Of a DNA stretch of 64,000 bases, positions 1 to 7,720 are shown piece after piece. The stretch is from NCBI RefSeq assembly GCF_019711315.1, contig NZ_CP081294.1, forward strand, positions 992,001-1,056,000, written 5' to 3'. The DNA is from Qipengyuania gelatinilytica. Its GTDB lineage: Bacteria; Pseudomonadota; Alphaproteobacteria; Sphingomonadales; Sphingomonadaceae. The position numbers and the translations under genes were made by a program. Numbering within the stretch: position 1 is the stretch's first letter; every line of letters begins with the position of its first letter. The notes beneath the pieces are model-generated. The model was not told the origin of the DNA. It did no database searches and was given only the letters and a program-made list of their open reading frames with translations.

Positions 1-734
1 TTGTCGCGGCGACCATGGCGATTGTAGACGCGCAGGCAGGCCTCGGCATAGGTCACCAGCCGGTCGAGCGGCACGAAGGGCTTGATGCAGGGCGCGATCA
101 TCGGGGTGCGCCCCATGCCGCCACCCACATAGAAGGCAGCGCCCAGCTCGCCCGCATCGTTTGTCACGATCTGGATGCCGATATCGTGCAGGCGCATGGC
201 CGCACGGTCGGTATCGCTGGCAATCACCGCGATCTTGAACTTGCGCGGCAGATAGCTGAATTCCGGGTGAAAGCTCGACCACTGACGCAGCAGTTCCGCA
301 TAGGGACGCGGATCGACAAGCTCGTCGGCCGCGGCGCCTGCAAAATGATCCGAAGAGATATTGCGGATGCAGTTTCCGCTGGTCTGGATGGCATGCATTT
401 CGACCTTGGCGAGATCGGCGAGGATATCGCCCGCATCTTCCAGCTTGATCCAGTTGTACTGGATATTCTGCCGGGTGGTGAAATGCCCGTATCCGCGGTC
501 GTACTTGTCCGCGATATCGGCGAGCGCATGCATCTGGCTGCTGTTGAGCGTGCCGTAAGGAACGGCCACGCGCAGCATGTAGGCGTGAAGCTGGAGGTAA
601 AGACCGTTCATCAGCCGCAGCGGCTTGAACTGGTCTTCGGTCAGCTTGCCTTCGAGGCGGCGCTGCGCCTGGTCGCGGAATTCCGCCACGCGCGCATCGA
701 CCATTTGCTGGTCGTATTGGTCGTAGAGATACAT
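1..734 (-). CDS. cysI: Nitrite/sulfite reductase hemoprotein, N-terminal 244 residues (3' end outside window)
   Basis: Six-electron reduction of sulfite (or nitrite) using siroheme and an Fe4S4 cluster. The visible part carries the ferredoxin-like half domain with FTTRQNIQ near residues 85-92 and TSGNCIRNISSDHF near 118-131, both typical of the family. The frame is open to the window edge, so the C-terminal cluster-binding cysteines cannot be seen. The ATG overlaps the DUF2849 stop codon by one base (TGATG), implying translational coupling. The neighbouring siroheme methyltransferase gene favours assimilatory sulfite reduction, but nitrite reduction cannot be excluded. Confidence 0.88.
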   Translation of the reverse strand, partial: MYLYDQYDQQMVDARVAEFRDQAQRRLEGKLTEDQFKPLRLMNGLYLQLHAYMLRVAVPYGTLNSSQMHALADIADKYDRGYGHFTTRQNIQYNWIKLEDAGDILADLAKVEMHAIQTSGNCIRNISSDHFAGAAADELVDPRPYAELLRQWSSFHPEFSYLPRKFKIAVIASDTDRAAMRLHDIGIQIVTNDAGELGAAFYVGGGMGRTPMIAPCIKPFVPLDRLVTYAEACLRVYNRHGRRD

Positions 735-1030
735 CAGATAACCCAGGTGCCGATGTCAGGATCGGTCGGTTTGAGGGTAAGATCGGGCCGCACGGTCGGG
801 CCGAGGGCGCGGATGCGGTCCTTGATATGCGAGGGCCGCGGACGGCCTTCGTGCATTTCAGCGTCGATCGCATAGGGCGCATTCACACGGCGCGAGGCCT
901 CTTCGCGGCGCGCGATCTCGTCTTCGGAGCCCGCAACGTCGACGGCATCTTCGACATGGAGCGACCAATCCGATCCGGTCCACCAGGTCACGCTGCCGCT
1001 CTTCAAGTCGTTTCCGGTCAGGATTCTCAT
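734..1030 (-). CDS. DUF2849 family protein
   Basis: A 98-residue soluble protein beginning MRILTGNDLKSG. Family members are found between cobA/cysG-like genes and sulfite reductase genes in alphaproteobacteria, and the context here is the same: its ATG overlaps the cobA stop (ATGA) and its stop overlaps the reductase start. No catalytic motif is obvious. A role as accessory factor in siroheme or sulfite reduction is inference from the strict coupling. No signal peptide or membrane segment is seen. Confidence 0.85.
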   Translation of the reverse strand: MRILTGNDLKSGSVTWWTGSDWSLHVEDAVDVAGSEDEIARREEASRRVNAPYAIDAEMHEGRPRPSHIKDRIRALGPTVRPDLTLKPTDPDIGTWVI

Positions 1031-1782
1031 GCTGCTGCCTCCCGGGCGAGTTCGGCGAGTGCGTTGTCGCGTGCGGTCACTTCACCGATCACGATCAGCG
1101 CGGGGCTGACGACATTTTCGCTCTCGACGAGCTGCGGAAGTCCGGCGAGCGAGCTGCGCAGGACGCGCATTTCGGGCCGGGCACCGTTTTCGATAACCGC
1201 CACCGGCATTTCTGGGGCGAGACCGTCGGCCATCAGCTTTTCGGCAATCAGCGGTGCGGTTTTCACGCCCATGTAGATGACGAGCGTGCGTCCCTTGCCG
1301 GCGAGGCCCGCCCAGTCCTGATCGGACAGGCCCTTGCACTGGCCGGCAACGAAACTGACGATCGAGGAAGCCTCGCGGTGGGTCAGTGCGATCTGTGCAG
1401 CCGCAGCCGCGCCATTGGCGGCGCTGATGCCGGGGACGACCTCGACCTTTACGCCAGCCGCATTGGCAGCCTCTGCCTCTTCGCCGCCGCGTCCGAAGAT
1501 GAAGGGATCGCCGCCCTTCAGCCTGACGACGTCCTGGCCAGAACGCGCATAGGCCACCAGCAGGCTGCAGATGTCTTCCTGCGGCATGGTGTGCTTCGAA
1601 CGGCTTTTGGCAACCGAAATCAGCTCCGCATGGGGATGCGCGAGGTCGAGGATCGATGGATCGACGAGACCGTCATGGACGATCACGCGCGCATTGCCGA
1701 TCAGCCGCGCGGCGCGCAGCGTCAGGAGATCGGGATCGCCCGGCCCTGCTCCGACGAGATAGATGGTTCCACTATGTGCCAT
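1027..1782 (-). CDS. cobA: Uroporphyrinogen-III C-methyltransferase (SUMT)
   Basis: Methylates uroporphyrinogen III at C2 and C7 with SAM to give precorrin-2, the precursor of siroheme (and of cobalamin). The protein has the N-terminal VGAGPGDPDLLT loop, the RLKGGDPFIFGRGGEE block near residues 85-100 and the PGISAANG segment of tetrapyrrole methylases. Length (251 residues) is normal for a stand-alone SUMT. I start at MAHSGTIY; 12 further in-frame residues upstream look unrelated to the family. It heads the operon with DUF2849 and the siroheme-dependent reductase. Confidence 0.92.
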   Translation of the reverse strand: MAHSGTIYLVGAGPGDPDLLTLRAARLIGNARVIVHDGLVDPSILDLAHPHAELISVAKSRSKHTMPQEDICSLLVAYARSGQDVVRLKGGDPFIFGRGGEEAEAANAAGVKVEVVPGISAANGAAAAAQIALTHREASSIVSFVAGQCKGLSDQDWAGLAGKGRTLVIYMGVKTAPLIAEKLMADGLAPEMPVAVIENGARPEMRVLRSSLAGLPQLVESENVVSPALIVIGEVTARDNALAELAREAAA

Positions 1783-1879
1783 TCCGCAAAAATGCGGTGA
1801 CCGGCCGATTTCCGCCAATCAGAATGCGTGTGCGGCTGCGAAGCGGAAATTTTGAAATCCACGCTGTCCGCGCGTGAAC

Positions 1880-2935
1880 CTATTCTTTTGTAACCTTGCC
1901 TTCCGCCATCGCCGCGAACCAGCGTTCCAGCTGGTCGGACGAGCGGATGTGGATGTCGCGCTGCGGGAAGGGAATTTCGATCCCGTTTTCCTTGAACAGC
2001 CACCACAACTTCTTCAGCACGGCGCTGCGCACGTTGCCCACGCCATCTTCCGGATCCTTGATCCAGCAATGGATCACGAAGTTAACCGAATTGTCGCCAT
2101 ATTCGCTCATCCACACAGTCGGTGGCGGAGCGTTGAGAACGCGATCGCAGCTCTTGGCAGCTTCCAGCATCAGCTTTTCGGCAAGGTTCATGTCGGCTTC
2201 GTAACTGACCCCGACATAGACCTGCATGCGCACGTTCTTCGATGAATAGGACCAGTTCTCGACCTGGTTGATCATCAGGTTTTCGTTCGGGATCAGATAT
2301 TCACGCTGGTCACGGGTCGTGACCGAAACGGCGCGTACGCCGATCTTGCGGATCTGGCCGAAGCTCTCGTTGCCCGCCATGTCGGTCACCGCGATCACGT
2401 CGCCCGGCTTGATCGACTTGTCCATCAAGAGGATGATCCCGGCGATCAAGTTACCGAAGGTTTTCTGGAGACCGAAACCGATCGCGAGGCCGAAGGCGCC
2501 GGAGAAGACAGCCAGTGCCGTGAGATCGATTCCCAGCAAGTCGATGCCGACGAAAAAGGCGGCGGCCCAGACGATGATCGTGAGGATCTTTTCCGACAGC
2601 AGCTGCTGCGTCTCGTCGAGCTTGGTGAAGCGACGAACGACCCGTCGCAACAGCTTGCTTATGAACCACGCGAGGGCAATGACGCCGATGATGACAGTCG
2701 AAACCACCAGCACGTCGAACAGCGAAATGCGCATGTCGCCCATGCTGAGCGCCATCGAATCCAGCGATTCCAGCATCGAACCGACCGTTTCGCTCTTGCT
2801 GCTGACGGCTTCCTTCAGGCCTTCGGAGGCAGCTACTTGCGTTTCTTCAGGCGCTGCCTCGGCCATGCTCCACGCCTGCTCGACAGGAGCGTTCGCGGCC
2901 TCGGGAGCCTCGGTGGGAGCTGCTTCGCCTTGCAC
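1880..2935 (-). CDS. MscS-family mechanosensitive ion channel
   Basis: Inner-membrane channel that opens under membrane tension to release solutes. An acidic, Ala-rich N-terminus of about 70 residues is followed by three membrane helices; the pore-lining third helix GAFGLAIGFGLQKTFGN lies near residues 140-157, followed by the MscS beta domain and a cytoplasmic alpha/beta domain ending near 335. The start is a GTG two bases after the metC stop, with a GAAGGA ribosome-binding site inside the end of metC. It is therefore probably cotranscribed with metC. Confidence 0.9.
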   Translation of the reverse strand: MQGEAAPTEAPEAANAPVEQAWSMAEAAPEETQVAASEGLKEAVSSKSETVGSMLESLDSMALSMGDMRISLFDVLVVSTVIIGVIALAWFISKLLRRVVRRFTKLDETQQLLSEKILTIIVWAAAFFVGIDLLGIDLTALAVFSGAFGLAIGFGLQKTFGNLIAGIILLMDKSIKPGDVIAVTDMAGNESFGQIRKIGVRAVSVTTRDQREYLIPNENLMINQVENWSYSSKNVRMQVYVGVSYEADMNLAEKLMLEAAKSCDRVLNAPPPTVWMSEYGDNSVNFVIHCWIKDPEDGVGNVRSAVLKKLWWLFKENGIEIPFPQRDIHIRSSDQLERWFAAMAEGKVTKE

Positions 2936-2937
2936 GT

Positions 2938-4149
2938 CTATCCTTCGTCCATCGCGGCCATGGCCTGTTCGAGGTCCGCGATCAGGTCCGCGGGATCTTC
3001 AAGGCCGATGGATAGGCGAATGCCGCAGCTATCCTCAACCCCCCAGCCCTGTTTTGGCCACGCCATTCGCGATCGTACCGGTGCAACGTCGAACGGGAGG
3101 GCAAGGCTTTCGAACCCGCCCCAACTGTATCCGATCCCGAACAGGTCGAGCGCGTCGATCAAGCGGCACCGCGCTGCATCGTCGCGGTCCTTGAGGACGA
3201 AGCTGAAGAGGCCGCACCCACCAGTAAAGTCGCGTTCCCACAGATCGTGGCCGGTGCTGCCGGGAAGCATGGGGCAGAGGACGTGGGCGATTTCGGGCCG
3301 CTGCTCCAGCCACATCGCGATTTCGAGCGCGGTAGCGGTCTCGCGCTCCAGGCGAACCCCCATGGTCCTGAGGCCGCGCAGGGCAAGCGATGCGTCGTCG
3401 GGCGAAACCACGTGGCCCAGTTGCTGCGAGGTCTGGCGAAGGCGCCTGTACCAGCGCTCTCCTGCGGTAGCGGCTCCCATCATGAGATCCGAATGACCGC
3501 CGACATGCTTGGTCAGTGCGGTGATCGCGATGTCGCAGCCATGCTCGAGTGCGGCAAAGCCCAGCGAAGTCGCCCAGGTGTTGTCCACCAGGCTGACCGC
3601 GCCCTTCTCGCGCGCAATTCTCGCCAGTGCCGGAATGTCGCAGACTTCCATCGTCAGGCTGCCGGGACATTCGAGCATTACAGCCTTTGTCCGCTCGCAA
3701 AATATCTCTGCAAAACCGTCAGGGTCGAGCGGGTCGAAGAAACGATGTTCCACGCCGTATCGCTTGAGGATGCCCATCGCTGCATTGCGGGTCGGGTCAT
3801 AGGCGTTGTCGGTCACGAGCAAGACGTCGCCTGCGCGCAAGACAGCCATCAGTGCGCCGACGATTGCCGCCACACCGCTGGGATAGAGGACTGTGCCATG
3901 CGCGCCCGGCTCGAGTTCGGTGAGCGCTTCGGACAGGCTCCATTGGGTGGGCGCGCCGCGACGGCCGTAGAAAAACGCGCCGTCCTCATTGTTCTTCACA
4001 CCCTCGCGCAGGGCCGCACAATTCTCGTAAAGATGGGTGCTCGCCCGCCAGACCGGCGGATTGACGACATGTCCGGCGAAATCGCCGGAGCGCCCTCCTG
4101 TCACGAGGCGGGTGCCTTTGCCGAGCTTGTCCTTATTGCCTCCGGCCAT
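2938..4149 (-). CDS. metC: Cystathionine beta-lyase (PLP-dependent)
   Basis: Cleaves cystathionine to homocysteine, pyruvate and ammonia in methionine synthesis. It is a Cys/Met-metabolism PLP enzyme of 403 residues; TALTKHVGGHSD contains the PLP-binding lysine, and VDNTWAT, SLTMEV and the late SIGLEDP block are family hallmarks. I place the start at MAGGNKDK; the frame is open much further upstream but that part is antisense or overlapping coding of the sulfurtransferase gene. It begins 2 bases after the sulfurtransferase stop, so the two are likely one transcript. A related gamma-lyase activity is possible. Confidence 0.9.
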   Translation of the reverse strand: MAGGNKDKLGKGTRLVTGGRSGDFAGHVVNPPVWRASTHLYENCAALREGVKNNEDGAFFYGRRGAPTQWSLSEALTELEPGAHGTVLYPSGVAAIVGALMAVLRAGDVLLVTDNAYDPTRNAAMGILKRYGVEHRFFDPLDPDGFAEIFCERTKAVMLECPGSLTMEVCDIPALARIAREKGAVSLVDNTWATSLGFAALEHGCDIAITALTKHVGGHSDLMMGAATAGERWYRRLRQTSQQLGHVVSPDDASLALRGLRTMGVRLERETATALEIAMWLEQRPEIAHVLCPMLPGSTGHDLWERDFTGGCGLFSFVLKDRDDAARCRLIDALDLFGIGYSWGGFESLALPFDVAPVRSRMAWPKQGWGVEDSCGIRLSIGLEDPADLIADLEQAMAAMDEG

Positions 4150-4151
4150 GA

Positions 4152-4985
4152 TCAGCGCGCCGCCCCGCTTTCCTTGGGGGTGGCAGGATCCGCACCCCAT
4201 TCCAGCCAGCTCCCGTCGTAAAGGTCGGCATCCAGTTTCCCGATCAGCGCAAGGCCGAACAGCAGCACACTTGCGGTCATGCCGCTGTTGCAACTGGTCA
4301 CGATCGGACGGGCGAGATCGACGCCCGCGTCCTCGAACTCCGTCCTGATCGCATCGGGCGAGCGATAAGTCCCGTCTTCGCGAAGGAGCCGCTTGAAATG
4401 AAGGTTGTGCGCGCCGGGAATATGGCCCTGCGATCCGCTGCCCGCGCGGCCCTCGAACCGCGCCGCATCGCGGGCATCGACGACCTGCCATTCCTTGCTG
4501 TCGACATTCGCCGCAACCTCGTCCTTGCTGCGGACCGTGCGGACCGGGTCATGACCTACCCTGTCGCGAGGGGCGTGGCCGACGACACGGTCGGAAAGCC
4601 CGCGTCCTTCCATGCGCCATTTCGCGATCCCACCGTCGAGGATCGCCACCTTCGTCTCGCCATAACGCGAGAGGATGAACCAGGCGCGCGCCGCCGAGGC
4701 GATATCGCTGTCGTCGTAAAGGACGATACGGCTGCCGGGCGCGATGCCGAGCCGGCCCATCCGCTGCGCAAACTGGTCCGCGCTCGGCACGGCCTTGGGC
4801 ACATCGGATTCGGTGTCGATAAAACTGGCGAGGTCGAGAAACCGTGCGCCGGGTATGTGCCCGGCCTCGAATTCCCTTCGCGCATTGCGGGGGCTGTCGG
4901 GCAAATGCATCGTCGCATCGAGGATAACGAGATCCTCCGCGTCGAGACGCGCGGCAAGCCATTCGGTCGAAACGAGCTTTTCCAT
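4152..4985 (-). CDS. sseA: 3-mercaptopyruvate sulfurtransferase
   Basis: Two rhodanese domains in 277 residues. The N-terminal one is inactive; the C-terminal one carries the catalytic loop CNSGMTAS near residues 235-242, close to the CGSGVTA loop of mercaptopyruvate sulfurtransferases rather than the CRKG loop of thiosulfate sulfurtransferases. It transfers sulfane sulfur from 3-mercaptopyruvate to a thiol acceptor. The start is MEKLVSTEWLAARL, a standard family N-terminus; upstream in-frame residues overlap the intergenic region. Its position just before metC fits sulfur amino acid metabolism. Confidence 0.9.
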   Translation of the reverse strand: MEKLVSTEWLAARLDAEDLVILDATMHLPDSPRNARREFEAGHIPGARFLDLASFIDTESDVPKAVPSADQFAQRMGRLGIAPGSRIVLYDDSDIASAARAWFILSRYGETKVAILDGGIAKWRMEGRGLSDRVVGHAPRDRVGHDPVRTVRSKDEVAANVDSKEWQVVDARDAARFEGRAGSGSQGHIPGAHNLHFKRLLREDGTYRSPDAIRTEFEDAGVDLARPIVTSCNSGMTASVLLFGLALIGKLDADLYDGSWLEWGADPATPKESGAAR

Positions 4986-5025
4986 CTCCCGACGTGCTAG
5001 CTTGCCGGGAAGGTGCTGTCGACAA

Positions 5026-6141
5026 TCAGTCGAGTGCGCGCGCCGCGATGGGTTCGTAGCTGCGCGGACCATCGTCGAGACGGAAGGGGCTGACCCGCCC
5101 GCCATCAGGGACGCCCTGGCCGATGACAAAGGTCTTCACCAGCACCTCTTCGTCCGCACCATCGATACGCACGCGCAGGAGCGGGACGAACAGCGCCGCA
5201 TTGCCCTGCCGGATGATGCGTGCCTGCGACAGCGGGATCATGACCGTGCCCTCGTATCGAACGCTCTGCCCGGGCGCGATACGGTCGAATGTATGGCGTT
5301 TCTCGAGGAGCTGCGAGGAGCTTGCGACCTGCTGCTCGACCGGTACGCCGCCATGCGCCGATACGACGTCTGCCCCCAGCGCAACGTTCGACAGCGCATT
5401 GCCGGACCGGTTGAGGAGCGTAACGCGATAATGCAGCGTCGCGTTCATCACCGAGCGCGTCAGCTTGATCGCCTCGGCGCGCAGCTGGAGATCCGCCGCG
5501 CCGACCGTGCCCGCACCGGACGCAGCCACGACTGGGCGCTCGATCTGCGGAGGTTCCGCGTTCTTCCGGCGGCGCGAAACGAGATAGCCAAGGCCGAGCA
5601 GGGCCAGAATGCCCCCACCCACGGCGGGCCACAGCCATTCCGGCTGCTCGGATGCTCCCGTTTCCGCTTGTGCCTGCGGAGCCGCATCAGCCGCCTGTGC
5701 AGGCAGGTCGCGTTGCGGGGGCGCCTGCTCCAGCCCGGTATCGGGAAGAACCGCGTCGCTTTCCGGCATGGATGCCGGTGGCTGGACGGGGACGGTAGTT
5801 GGACGGCTTGTCGGCGCGGCGGTTGGCGTTGCAGTGCGCGGCGTGGTTGCTGCGGGAACGCTGGCAGACGGTGTCGGCGTAGGTGTCGGCAGCGGCTGGA
5901 CCGTGGCGGCAGGATTGGCAGTCGCCGTCGGAACGGGGGTCGGGGTCGGCGTCGCAGTCGGGATGACGCGCGGACGGGCCGGCACCGTCGAGCCCTCGCT
6001 ATCGACCGGTCCCTGCACCTGCGGGCTTGCCGTCGGCGTCGGCGCTGGCGGCAGCTGGAAATCGCGCGTGCTTTGCGCGGAAAGAGCGGTCGGCGCGGCA
6101 AGGAGCAGCGCGGCAAGGGGTAGGCGAATACGCTTGGGCAT
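5026..6141 (-). CDS. Secreted/membrane-anchored Pro-Thr-rich protein of unknown function
   Basis: A 371-residue protein not assigned to a named family. It has a Sec signal peptide (ending near ALSAQ, residues 19-23), a low-complexity Pro/Thr/Ala linker of about 110 residues with TPTPTPT-like runs, one membrane helix near residues 150-170 (AVGGGILALLGLGYLV) followed by RRRKN, and a conserved-looking C-terminal domain of about 170 residues resembling a beta-sandwich. The Arg-rich stop after the helix suggests the C-terminal domain is cytoplasmic if the signal peptide is cleaved. It lies 40 bases upstream of sseA and may share its transcript. Confidence 0.75.
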   Translation of the reverse strand: MPKRIRLPLAALLLAAPTALSAQSTRDFQLPPAPTPTASPQVQGPVDSEGSTVPARPRVIPTATPTPTPVPTATANPAATVQPLPTPTPTPSASVPAATTPRTATPTAAPTSRPTTVPVQPPASMPESDAVLPDTGLEQAPPQRDLPAQAADAAPQAQAETGASEQPEWLWPAVGGGILALLGLGYLVSRRRKNAEPPQIERPVVAASGAGTVGAADLQLRAEAIKLTRSVMNATLHYRVTLLNRSGNALSNVALGADVVSAHGGVPVEQQVASSSQLLEKRHTFDRIAPGQSVRYEGTVMIPLSQARIIRQGNAALFVPLLRVRIDGADEEVLVKTFVIGQGVPDGGRVSPFRLDDGPRSYEPIAARALD

Positions 6142-6246
6142 TGGGTAAGGATCAGCTCACTGGAGAAGGCGCGCTGAATAGGCACTGAAGCGCCTCGTTC
6201 CAAGCCTCGCCTTGCGCACGGGCCACATTCACGGCAGATGCGCGGC

Positions 6247-6705
6247 ATGAGCGACACAGTGACACCCAAGTTTCTGGGCGAAAACAGCCCGCTGCCCGCG
6301 TCTCCGGAAGAGGCCGAACTCGATTACGTGCCCAACCCGCGTGCCGGACAACTCTACATGGTGCGATTCGCAGCGCCCGAGTTCACCTCGCTTTGCCCGG
6401 TGACCGGACAGCCCGATTTCGCGCATCTCGTGATCGATTACGCCCCCGGCGACACGATCGTGGAATCCAAGAGCCTCAAGCTCTTTTTGGGCAGCTTCCG
6501 CAACCACTGCGGTTTCCACGAGGACGTTACCGTCGGCATCGGCCAGCGCCTGTTCGACGAAATGAAGCCGCAATGGCTGCGCATCGGAGGATACTGGTAT
6601 CCGCGCGGAGGTATTCCGATCGACGTATTCTGGCAGAGCGGCGCGGTACCCGAAGGACTTTGGGTGCCCGACCAGGGTGTCTCGTCATACAGAGGGAGAG
6701 GGTAA
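6247..6705 (+). CDS. queF: NADPH-dependent 7-cyano-7-deazaguanine reductase
   Basis: Reduces preQ0 to preQ1 in queuosine biosynthesis. This is the short, unimodular QueF type (152 residues). The catalytic motif [10 protein letters not shown] has Cys at about residue 50 and Asp at about 57; FHEDV supplies the substrate-binding Glu. An upstream in-frame ATG at 6238 would add three residues; neither start has a strong ribosome-binding site. The gene is divergent from the Pro/Thr-rich protein gene and is followed after one base by the DUF1499 gene. Confidence 0.94.
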   Translation: MSDTVTPKFLGENSPLPASPEEAELDYVPNPRAGQLYMVRFAAPEFTSLCPVTGQPDFAHLVIDYAPGDTIVESKSLKLFLGSFRNHCGFHEDVTVGIGQRLFDEMKPQWLRIGGYWYPRGGIPIDVFWQSGAVPEGLWVPDQGVSSYRGRG

Positions 6706-6706
6706 G

Positions 6707-7576
6707 ATGACCGATATGGACAACCAGCAGGAGATTCCAGCGGAACCGGCAAATGCCGAAACCGACAGGAAGCCCCTCGTGTGGCGCAAGAGCCTGCCCA
6801 AGTGGTCGCTCTGGGTGTCGCTCGCAGTGCTCGCCTGGTTCGCTCTTGCCGTCTTCGGCCCCAAGATCGGGCTGATCGGCTGGCGCACGGGCCTCGGCTT
6901 CATGATCATGCAGTCGGGCCTGATCCTGATCGGCATTGCTGCCGTTTTCGCGCTCGTCGCACTGCTCTTCGCCTTCCTCAAGACCCCGCGCGGACCGTGG
7001 TGGAAGGCCGCCCTGGCCCTCGCCATCCCGGCAATCCTTTTCCTGGGGCTCCTCACCATGCGCGCCCAGGCAGACGCCGTCCCGCCGATCCACGACGTAT
7101 CGACCGACCTGCGCAATCCTCCGACCTTCTCCGCCCAAACCATGGCGATCCGCGAGGAACTGGGTGCCAATCCGATCAACGACTACGGCATTCCGCTGGG
7201 CCAGCTCGAGATGTGGGCAGGTTCGGAAGATGCCGACCTGAAGGCCAAGAACCACGCCGACATCATCGCCGAGGATTATGAGAACCTGCAGCCGATCATC
7301 ATCGGCGGCGCAACCGACGACCAGGCATTCGACGCCATCGTGGCCGCCATGGGAGAAATCGGCCTGCAGGACGTCCACCGCGTTGAGGGTTCGAATACGG
7401 TCGAAGGTGTCGCAGAGACCTTTGCCTTCGGCTTCAAGGACGATGTTGTTGCAAGGGTGGAGGATGGCCAGATCGACCTTCGCTCGGTCAGCCGTGTCGG
7501 CGTATCCGACCTTGGCTACAATGCGTCCCGCCTGGAAGAACTCGCCGAGGCAATCGAAGACCGCCTCAACAAGTAA
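6707..7576 (+). CDS. DUF1499 domain membrane protein
   Basis: A 289-residue protein with a charged N-terminus, three membrane helices (about residues 28-110) and a C-terminal DUF1499 domain with NTVEGVAETFAFGFKDDVV and RSVSRVGVSDLGYNASR, motifs typical of this family. Function is unknown. The ATG is one base after the queF stop and its ribosome-binding site (GGGAGAGGG) lies within queF, so the two genes are coupled. An alternative start 30 bases upstream lies inside queF and is less likely. Confidence 0.85.
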   Translation: MTDMDNQQEIPAEPANAETDRKPLVWRKSLPKWSLWVSLAVLAWFALAVFGPKIGLIGWRTGLGFMIMQSGLILIGIAAVFALVALLFAFLKTPRGPWWKAALALAIPAILFLGLLTMRAQADAVPPIHDVSTDLRNPPTFSAQTMAIREELGANPINDYGIPLGQLEMWAGSEDADLKAKNHADIIAEDYENLQPIIIGGATDDQAFDAIVAAMGEIGLQDVHRVEGSNTVEGVAETFAFGFKDDVVARVEDGQIDLRSVSRVGVSDLGYNASRLEELAEAIEDRLNK

Positions 7577-7720
7577 AGCCCCCCTTATCGAGGCGGGACA
7601 AGTAACGTCCCGCTTCGATGCTGGACCATCGAACAGATTCGCGCCGGCGAATACATGCTTGGCAAGGCCGCCGGAATATGGTGGTCTGCAATCTGATCGA
7701 TGGTGGGGAGGAATAGGGGT

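Noticed and set aside
5026..6141. LPDTG motif suggesting a sortase substrate
   Set aside because: It lies in the middle of the protein, not near the C-terminus, and no sortase context exists.
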